The notes beneath the pieces were generated by a model. The model worked only from the letters and a program-made list of their open reading frames with translations. It made no database searches and was not told the origin of the DNA. From NCBI RefSeq assembly GCF_910585425.1, contig NZ_CAJUCP010000049.1, positions 1 through 46,830 on the forward strand: a stretch of DNA of 46,830 bases, given 5' to 3'. Below are positions 41,969-46,830 of this stretch, one piece after another (the first letter of the stretch is position 1; the number at the start of each line of letters is the position of its first letter). This DNA is from an uncultured Acetatifactor sp. Lineage in GTDB: Bacteria; Bacillota; Clostridia; Lachnospirales; Lachnospiraceae. The translations under genes and the position numbers were made by a program.

Positions 41969-43453
41969 TCAATCTATAACCGGAATCGTGACAATCACTG
42001 CCAGCCCTCCCCGGTTTTCCGCCCGGATCGTCCCACCATGACCCAGGATGATTTCCTTCACCACCGCCAGCCCAATGCCGCTTCCCTTCTCTGCGCTGTT
42101 CCTGGAATCATCCACTCGGTAAAAGCTGTCAAATATCTGCTCCAGAGATCCTTCCGGCACTCCCGGGCCGTCATCCTGGAATACCAACTCCATGCTGTCT
42201 CCTTCCAGTGTCCGTTTCAGAAAAATGAGGACTCTCGAATTATCCCTTCTCCGGTATCTCACCGTATTGGCAAACAGGTTATTAAAGATGCGTTTAAATT
42301 CTTCCCTGTCCAGACAGACCGAAAAGCTGCCTTTTCCGCAAATATATTCTATCTGCACCTGTTGGTTTTCCATATCCAGACGCACAAGTTCCAGATACTT
42401 TTCCACATAATCTTTAAAATCCGTTTCCTCCATATGATACCGGAAACCCGCATCCAACCTACTGTATTCCGACAGGCTGTCTACCAGGCTGACCAGATTT
42501 CCGGTTCTTGTCTTTATGGCCTGCAGATACCGCAGCCTCTTTTCCGGGGTATCCGCAATGCCGTCCAAAAGTCCGTCCAGATATCCCATAATGGTGGTCA
42601 AAGGCGTCCGCAGGTCATGGGAGATTCCGGTGATCAAATCACGCCTTCGCTTTTCATCCTTCAGCCGCTGCTGTACGGACTCCTGCAGGTAGGCCCGCAT
42701 TTCGTCAAAATCCCTGCACACCTGGCCAAATTCATCTTTTTTCTCATACCTCATGGGCGTATCCAGATTCCCCTCCCGGATTTCTTTTGTGCCAAGGCTC
42801 AATTTCCCAAGAGGCTTTAAAATACTGCCGGAAATCCACCAGGAGAGAATGCCGTTGATGCACACGGTCAGCGCGATAAAAAGAGCCAAAATACCGGCCA
42901 GATAACGCAGGATGCCGTTTTTCAGATAATTAACCATGGCACCATCTGTTTCCTGTGGATGGACTGCCGTAATACAGAAGACGCTTTCCCCATGCCAGAA
43001 GGTACTTTTGATGACGGACACCTCATAGCGGCTGGCTGTCAGCATTTTCGCATAGTCAATGGCATCCCCTGCCACGGACCTGGCTGTTTCCAAATCTGTT
43101 TCGGACAGGTTGGAATAGATGCTTTTTCCGTTCTTTGCAATCATAAAGCGGTATCCCAGTCCGGACAGTTTATGTTCCAGATGGGTCATCTCATCGCTGT
43201 GCCGGATCTCTGTCTGGCAGGCATCCATCTCCGGACAGTGCCCCCAGTTGTTTTCCCAAAGCTCCTGCTGATAGTTGTAGATCATACTCTGGGCAAACTG
43301 GACGCCGTTTTCATCGCTGTACATATCCATAAAGGTATGCCAGTAACTGCCCAGAGAGGTGTTCAGACACACGATAAGCACGATGGTCGTAAATAGGATT
43401 GGTATCATAACCATCATAATATTGGATAATCTGATTTTTTTCTTAATCGTCAC
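41969..43453 (-). CDS. Sensor histidine kinase
   Basis: A 494-residue membrane sensor with two membrane segments (about 10-31 and 183-205) bounding a ~150-residue extracytoplasmic domain containing Cys and acidic residues (NNWGHCPEMDACQTE). It has HAMP (about 207-260), HisKA with H279 in GISHDLRTPL, and a HATPase domain with N, G1 (DDGPGVP), F (FDSFYR) and G2 (GSGIGLAVVK) boxes. The extracytoplasmic domain is not a family I recognise; the ligand is unknown. It forms a two-component system with the following response regulator gene. Confidence 0.92.
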   Translation of the reverse strand: MTIKKKIRLSNIMMVMIPILFTTIVLIVCLNTSLGSYWHTFMDMYSDENGVQFAQSMIYNYQQELWENNWGHCPEMDACQTEIRHSDEMTHLEHKLSGLGYRFMIAKNGKSIYSNLSETDLETARSVAGDAIDYAKMLTASRYEVSVIKSTFWHGESVFCITAVHPQETDGAMVNYLKNGILRYLAGILALFIALTVCINGILSWWISGSILKPLGKLSLGTKEIREGNLDTPMRYEKKDEFGQVCRDFDEMRAYLQESVQQRLKDEKRRRDLITGISHDLRTPLTTIMGYLDGLLDGIADTPEKRLRYLQAIKTRTGNLVSLVDSLSEYSRLDAGFRYHMEETDFKDYVEKYLELVRLDMENQQVQIEYICGKGSFSVCLDREEFKRIFNNLFANTVRYRRRDNSRVLIFLKRTLEGDSMELVFQDDGPGVPEGSLEQIFDSFYRVDDSRNSAEKGSGIGLAVVKEIILGHGGTIRAENRGGLAVIVTIPVID

Positions 43454-43570
43454 TTGACTTTTCTCCCTGGAAATCTTTTATTCCGCCTGTAGCTTACCTC
43501 TTGTGATGACTTTCAGCGTAGCATGGTGAGATAAAAGATTTCACAAAGATATCTAAACAATTTCTAAACT

Positions 43571-44737
43571 TTACAGGCTCTTTTTCAGCACAGCCTCGAT
43601 ATCTTCCGGAGCCATCGCTCTGTAACCACCCGTCATGGGCAGGGTTGCCGCTACGATTCCCGGAATCATCTCCTCCGTCACCCCCAGCTCTGCCAGATTC
43701 ATAACGACACCAATCTCTCTCATATATCCTTCCATTGCCTGGAGCCCTTCTTCGGCAATCTGTTCCTGCGTCTTTCCATCCGGCCTCACTCCCCATACAT
43801 TTATGGCGTATCTTGCGAACTTCGCAAGACCGTCCGGCATAATATACCTGTAATACGGTATGGATACAGCCGATAATGTCATCCCATGTGTGGCGTTGGT
43901 ATACGCCCCCACGGCCTGACCAATCATATGCACCATCCAGTCAGTGGATTTTCCCTGAGCTACCAGAGTATTCAACGCCCAAGTGGCCGTCCACATGATA
44001 TTGCTCCGTGCCTCATAGTTCTCCGGTTCCTCTACAGCGACCCTTGTGCTGTGGATTAGTGAGCGCAGAAGCCCTTCCATAATGTAGTCAGATGTGTTGT
44101 CATCCTCCCCTGAAAAATATTGCTCCAGAATATGGCTCATAATGTCGAAAAAGCCCGCCCGCATCTGATATCCCGGCAGAGAATAGGTAAACCTGGGATT
44201 GAGGATTGCGAATTTCGGAAACACATTTTCCCCAAATACATGACCGATCTTCATTTTGACTTCGGGATTGGTGATCACTGCTCCACCGTTCATTTCAGAG
44301 CCTGTTCCAACCATGGTAAGGACAACTCCCACCGGAATAATCTCATTTTCCACATCCTCCATGCGCACATAGTATTTCTCCCAGGGATCTTCCTCACAAT
44401 ACGCAGACACGGACACAGCCTTCGCATAATCAGCAACAGAACCGCCGCCTACTGCCAGTATCAGATCCACATGGTTCTCCCTGGCAATCCTGCAGCCCTC
44501 ATACAGCTTTTCAACAGTAGGATTGGGCATGACTCCTCCATCCTCAAAAATCTCCTTTCCATGTTCACGCAAAACAAAGATCACCTGGTCGTAAATTCCG
44601 TTTTTCTTAATGGAGCTGCCCCCGTAAGTCAGCATAACGTTTTTTCCATACTTGGGAAGTTCCTCACGCAGATGGGAAAGGGCATCCTCTCCGAAATATA
44701 ATTTTGTGGGATTACAATAGCTGAATTTTCCTAACAT
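43571..44737 (-). CDS. Iron-type alcohol dehydrogenase (YqhD/BdhA-like)
   Basis: A 388-residue group III metal-dependent alcohol dehydrogenase that reduces aldehydes with NAD(P)H. The cofactor site is GGGSVAD YAKA (about 97-107). Metal ligands are D198, H202, H270 and H284, with the same order and near-identical spacing as in E. coli YqhD; MVGTGSEMN is the conserved stretch before them. Butanol dehydrogenases and reactive-aldehyde reductases share this form. Start at 44737: GGAGG at 8 nt, overriding an earlier ORF start. It is the first intact enzyme gene after the divergent LysR promoter region and probably belongs to its regulon. Confidence 0.88.
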   Translation of the reverse strand: MLGKFSYCNPTKLYFGEDALSHLREELPKYGKNVMLTYGGSSIKKNGIYDQVIFVLREHGKEIFEDGGVMPNPTVEKLYEGCRIARENHVDLILAVGGGSVADYAKAVSVSAYCEEDPWEKYYVRMEDVENEIIPVGVVLTMVGTGSEMNGGAVITNPEVKMKIGHVFGENVFPKFAILNPRFTYSLPGYQMRAGFFDIMSHILEQYFSGEDDNTSDYIMEGLLRSLIHSTRVAVEEPENYEARSNIMWTATWALNTLVAQGKSTDWMVHMIGQAVGAYTNATHGMTLSAVSIPYYRYIMPDGLAKFARYAINVWGVRPDGKTQEQIAEEGLQAMEGYMREIGVVMNLAELGVTEEMIPGIVAATLPMTGGYRAMAPEDIEAVLKKSL

Positions 44738-44751
44738 ATTAAGCTCCTCCT

Positions 44752-44940
44752 TCACTCTTCCTCATTCTTTTCTGCTATATTTTTCAGGCTCTTACCAAAC
44801 TGCTTCAATTCTGTCAGCTTTTCTTCCGCTACAACCGTAATGTCATGTCCGTTCTCTTTTGCGCCTTCCACAAAGGCATCCACCAAAGCCGCCGTATTTC
44901 CCTTTGGACGGGGACTTCCGTTTAACACTAAAATCTTCAT
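44752..44940 (-). pseudogene. Internally deleted flavodoxin-like NAD(P)H oxidoreductase
   Basis: Of a normally ~170-190-residue FMN-dependent reductase only 62 codons remain. The N-terminal FMN-binding start (MKILVLNGSPRPKGNTAALV and on to about residue 37) joins in frame to the normal C-terminal helix of the family (EEKLTELKQFGKSL); the middle, with the second FMN loop and active-site region, is missing. Both ends are undamaged, so this looks like one clean internal deletion. It ends just before the iron-type dehydrogenase start. The product could not bind FMN normally. Confidence 0.72.
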
Positions 44941-45010
44941 GCCCGCCTCCCCATCTCACGAGCCTTTTCCAGAATGTTGTGTTTACTCATATCTTCTTTC
45001 CTTCTTTCTG

Positions 45011-45262
45011 CTAGATTCTATCCTGTCTTTTTCCTGTTGCCTTTCCCCGAATCTGATAGATCAGATAATCCAGGCAGGAAATCCTTCTTTCATCCATGTG
45101 TACCCTGCCAAGCAGATATTCCCTCTGACGTTCCAGCAGTTCCAGCTGCTTTGTCTGCTGTCCTTTATCAAACCATCCCAGAAAATCCCGGATCATTTCG
45201 GTTTCACATCCGGCATCCTCCAGATTCTGTATGACAGATTCCCTGCTTCCTATGGCTATCAT
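45011..45262 (-). CDS. Small conserved-looking protein, unknown
   Basis: An 83-residue, highly charged helical protein (MIAIGSRESVIQNLEDAGC..., LLERQREYLLGRVHMDERRISCLDYLIYQI). The C-terminal half resembles the effector/coiled-coil tail of small MerR-like or DUF proteins that sit beside LysR-oxidoreductase clusters, but no DNA-binding domain is visible. An earlier in-frame start adds 20 residues; GGGGGTGTGGGA before the ATG at 45262 favours the short form. First gene of the leftward run, opposite the LysR gene. Confidence 0.6.
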   Translation of the reverse strand: MIAIGSRESVIQNLEDAGCETEMIRDFLGWFDKGQQTKQLELLERQREYLLGRVHMDERRISCLDYLIYQIRGKATGKRQDRI

Positions 45263-45291
45263 TCCCACACCCCCTGACGTATTTAATCGTT

Positions 45292-45344
45292 TTCGCGGAC
45301 AACGAGCCAAGCAGGCTTGCACGCATATTTGGCAACTGCCGTGA
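45292..45344 (+). repeat. Dispersed REP-like element, copy B
   Basis: On the plus strand it contains TTTTCGCGGACAACGAGCC, AAG, GCTTGCACG, CATATTTGGC and CTGCCGTGA in the same order as copy A (38768-38850), with substitutions and small gaps. Orientation is opposite to copy A. It lies in the leader of the leftward operon. Confidence 0.65.
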
Positions 45345-45384
45345 AAGTCAGTAACTACAAAACTTGCTATAAAGTTACTGACTT
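45345..45384. repeat. 12-bp perfect inverted repeat at leftward start site
   Basis: AAGTCAGTAACT (45345-45356) pairs exactly with AGTTACTGACTT (45373-45384), spacer 16 bp. The right arm abuts the -10 box of the leftward promoter, so it spans the expected start site. It could be an operator for LysR or another repressor, or a leader hairpin. Confidence 0.7.
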
Positions 45385-45385
45385 A

Positions 45386-45414
45386 ACTATAAGTCCATGT
45401 GCGAAAAATAGCAA
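45386..45414 (-). promoter_or_regulatory. Promoter of the leftward gene run
   Basis: On the minus strand TTGCTA (45409-45414), a 17-bp spacer and TATAGT (45386-45391). It is the only good promoter seen before the 45262 start and probably serves the dehydrogenase gene and perhaps more. Confidence 0.6.
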
Positions 45415-45441
45415 ATATTTATATACAATCCATTTTCATAG

Positions 45442-45470
45442 TTGAAACCTATTGAAATATATGATAAGAT
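45442..45470 (+). promoter_or_regulatory. Promoter of the LysR gene
   Basis: TTGAAA (45442-45447), a 17-bp spacer and TAAGAT (45465-45470); an overlapping TATGAT (45460-45465) is an alternative. It lies back to back with the leftward promoter, leaving 27 bp between the two -35 boxes for regulator binding. Confidence 0.55.
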
Positions 45471-45561
45471 TTTTTTAGGTTTTTAAAAAAGGGAAACAGG
45501 GGCAGCGATTCTTCTCACGGATTATTTGTGCCGCCAGAGGCGGCATGAGGAGGGTATCACT

Positions 45562-46449
45562 ATGGAAATACGGGTACTTCAATACTTTCTTGCCATTGCA
45601 AGAGAACAGAGCATCATACGGGCTGCCGAGTCCCTTCATCTCTCACAGCCTACTCTTTCCACGCAGATTAAAAACATGGAAGAGGAATTGGGAAAGCAGC
45701 TCCTAATCCGCGGCACAAAAGGTTCCCGCAAGGTTACGCTGACGGAAGAGGGAATGATCCTCCGGAAAAGAGCTGAGGAAATTCTGGATCTGGTAAAAAA
45801 AACGGAAAATGAGATTGCCTGTTCCGATGATGTGGTTGTCGGAGATGTCTATATCGGTGCCGGAGAGACAGACGGCATGCGCCTGCTGGCAAGAGCAGCC
45901 GGAAACTTAAAAAAGCTTTATCCCGGAATCCATTACCATATTTCCAGCGGTAATGCTGTCTTTGTCAAAGAACAGTTAGATAAAGGACTGATTGATTTTG
46001 GAATTATTTTTGGAACGCCGGATACAAAGAAATATGAAGTATTAAAACTCCCGTCAAAGGATATCTGGGGTGTCTTAATGCGAAAGGATTCGCCTTTGGC
46101 AGAAAAAGATGCTATCTCTCCGGAAGACCTGTGGAATCAGCCATTGCTGATATCACAGCAGGAGGCTGAGGGCGGCAGAATGTCCCAGTGGATGAAACGC
46201 CGTCTCTCGGAGCTGGATATCATTATGACTTATAATCTGCTATTCAATGCTTCCCTGCTCGTGGAAGAGGGGTTGGGGTACGCTATCTGCTTTGACAGAA
46301 TCATCAATACCTCCGGTGACAGTAGGCTCTGTTTTCGTCCCCTGTCACCGTCCATTGAGATTGAGATGTATATGATTTGGAAAAAATATCAGGTCTTTTC
46401 CAAGCCTGCGGAAAAGTTTTTGATGATGATGCAGGAGAATATAAAGTAA
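45562..46449 (+). CDS. LysR family transcriptional regulator
   Basis: A 295-residue regulator: N-terminal winged helix (about 1-60; LQYFLAIAREQSIIRAAESLHLSQPTLSTQIKNMEEELG, in parts), linker helix and a LysR_substrate domain (about 90-290). The effector domain is of the type found beside flavodoxin, aldo/keto reductase and iron-dehydrogenase genes. The start at 45562 has GAGGAGGG at 7 nt; the ORF opens 36 bp earlier without one. It is divergent from the leftward run and most likely controls it. Confidence 0.9.
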   Translation: MEIRVLQYFLAIAREQSIIRAAESLHLSQPTLSTQIKNMEEELGKQLLIRGTKGSRKVTLTEEGMILRKRAEEILDLVKKTENEIACSDDVVVGDVYIGAGETDGMRLLARAAGNLKKLYPGIHYHISSGNAVFVKEQLDKGLIDFGIIFGTPDTKKYEVLKLPSKDIWGVLMRKDSPLAEKDAISPEDLWNQPLLISQQEAEGGRMSQWMKRRLSELDIIMTYNLLFNASLLVEEGLGYAICFDRIINTSGDSRLCFRPLSPSIEIEMYMIWKKYQVFSKPAEKFLMMMQENIK

Positions 46450-46468
46450 CAATGAACAGTTATGAAAA

Positions 46469-46717
46469 CTATCTGTCCGTTGTCCTGTCCTGGCCTAAAC
46501 GGAAAATATTTTTATGTATTTTATTTTTTGTACCTACATATTCATATAAAATTTTTAATTGTTCCAAATGTTCTTCTAACGCTAATTTAGAACCTTCTGT
46601 ATACATAAATCTGATTTTTTTATCAATCAGTTCGCTTAGTTCAAAAGAATTTGCCTTAACTGTTTTGGTTCCTTCTATTATGCCTCTTTCAAGTATGCCT
46701 CTTTCAAGGCTTGACAT
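46469..46717 (-). CDS. Possible 82-residue ORF, unknown
   Basis: An AT-rich, charged ORF (KTVKANSFELSELIDKK...) with no recognised motif and no ribosome site. Its first codons contain a 15-bp direct repeat (encoding ERGILERGI). It may be a remnant at the edge of the island. It fills most of the gap between the LysR gene and the tRNA. Confidence 0.3.
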   Translation of the reverse strand: MSSLERGILERGIIEGTKTVKANSFELSELIDKKIRFMYTEGSKLALEEHLEQLKILYEYVGTKNKIHKNIFRLGQDRTTDR

Positions 46718-46727
46718 TTAAACAAAG

Positions 46728-46760
46728 AAAACCCGCAAACGCTGATGTTTACGGGCTTTT
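46728..46760 (-). terminator. Terminator downstream of tRNA-Asn
   Basis: AAAACCCGCAAAC (46728-46740) pairs with GTTTACGGGCTTTT (46747-46760) around a GCTGAT loop. It lies 16 bp after the tRNA 3' end on the minus strand. The stem is nearly identical to that at 14829-14865. Confidence 0.8.
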
Positions 46761-46776
46761 GTAGCTACTGCTATCA

Positions 46777-46830
46777 CTCCCCGAGTAGGGCTCGAACCTA
46801 CAACAACTCGGTTAACAGCCGAGTGCTCTA
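46777..46830 (-). tRNA. tRNA-Asn(GTT), cut by the window end
   Basis: The visible part on the minus strand runs from the D-stem (TAGAGC) through the anticodon arm (CTCGGCTGTTAACCGAG, anticodon GTT), T-arm (GTAGGTTCGAGCCCTAC), acceptor strand TCGGGGA and discriminator G. The 5' end lies beyond position 46830, so I cannot see whether this copy has its TCCCCGA acceptor strand; as the outermost copy, followed by a terminator, it is the best candidate for the functional gene. It is identical over its visible length to the fragments at 19126 and 20724. Confidence 0.8.

Overview
The window looks like chromosomal DNA of a spore-forming gut Clostridia, most likely Lachnospiraceae. The reasons are the collagen-like (GATGPT-type) exosporium protein, the strong AGGAGG ribosome binding sites with ATG/GTG/TTG starts, the plant- and host-glycan hydrolases (GH3, GH78, GH31), the large serine recombinase and the dispersed repeats. 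No rRNA or species-level marker is present, so the family assignment is an inference.

Layout. (1) 1-6.6 kb, clearly GC-rich: a MATE exporter, two tandem class-C-beta-lactamase-like serine hydrolases and, convergent to them, a GH3 beta-xylosidase/glucosidase, separated by a strong hairpin and a 6-bp-periodic low-complexity tract. (2) 7.0-9.3 kb: a second MATE gene cut by an in-frame amber codon exactly where the family has a conserved Glu, divergent from its MerR regulator with a textbook MerR operator between them. (3) 9.4-14.9 kb: a collagen-like spore-surface protein, an AraC regulator with a near-consensus promoter, and the divergent GH78 alpha-L-rhamnosidase it probably controls. (4) 14.9-19.0 kb: a 1353-residue GH31 enzyme with Fn3, CBM32-like, dockerin and cohesin-like modules but no signal peptide. 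(5) 19.1-20.9 kb: two identical 61-bp fragments of the 3' part of a tRNA-Asn gene flanking a decayed AlbA_2 ATP-binding gene. A third copy, probably the real tRNA, runs off the right edge of the window. (6) 21.0-25.1 kb: mobile-element functions (large serine recombinase, small accessory ORF, sigma-70-like factor, winged-helix protein with a dead receiver domain). (7) 25.2-46.5 kb: a long, almost entirely leftward accessory block.

The accessory block has three parts. The first (25.2-29.7 kb) carries a LysE exporter, a third MATE exporter, a DUF3737 beta-helix protein and two cyclophilin-like lipoproteins. The second (29.8-35.5 kb) is an operon for a lipoprotein N-acyl-amide hydrolase, a PaaK-like CoA ligase and a FtsX/MacB-like ABC transporter. 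The third (35.8-45.3 kb) carries a CMD-cupin fusion, an alpha/beta hydrolase, a second membrane-anchored N-acyl-amide hydrolase, an Fe-S aldo/keto reductase, a membrane-anchored NAPE-PLD-like metallo-hydrolase, a response regulator and histidine kinase, an iron-type alcohol dehydrogenase and an internally deleted flavodoxin-like reductase. A LysR gene lies divergent at the end, with identifiable promoters in both directions.

The most interesting hypothesis is that the NAPE-PLD-like enzyme, the two NAAA/choloylglycine-hydrolase-like enzymes and the CoA ligase form a cell-surface N-acyl-ethanolamine/N-acyl-amide pathway. It would sit inside a ~26-kb tRNA-Asn-associated island together with a reactive-carbonyl detoxification set (YqhD-type dehydrogenase, aldo/keto reductase, CMD-cupin, LysR). 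Function is inferred from homology I can read in the sequence; nothing here has been tested by search or experiment.
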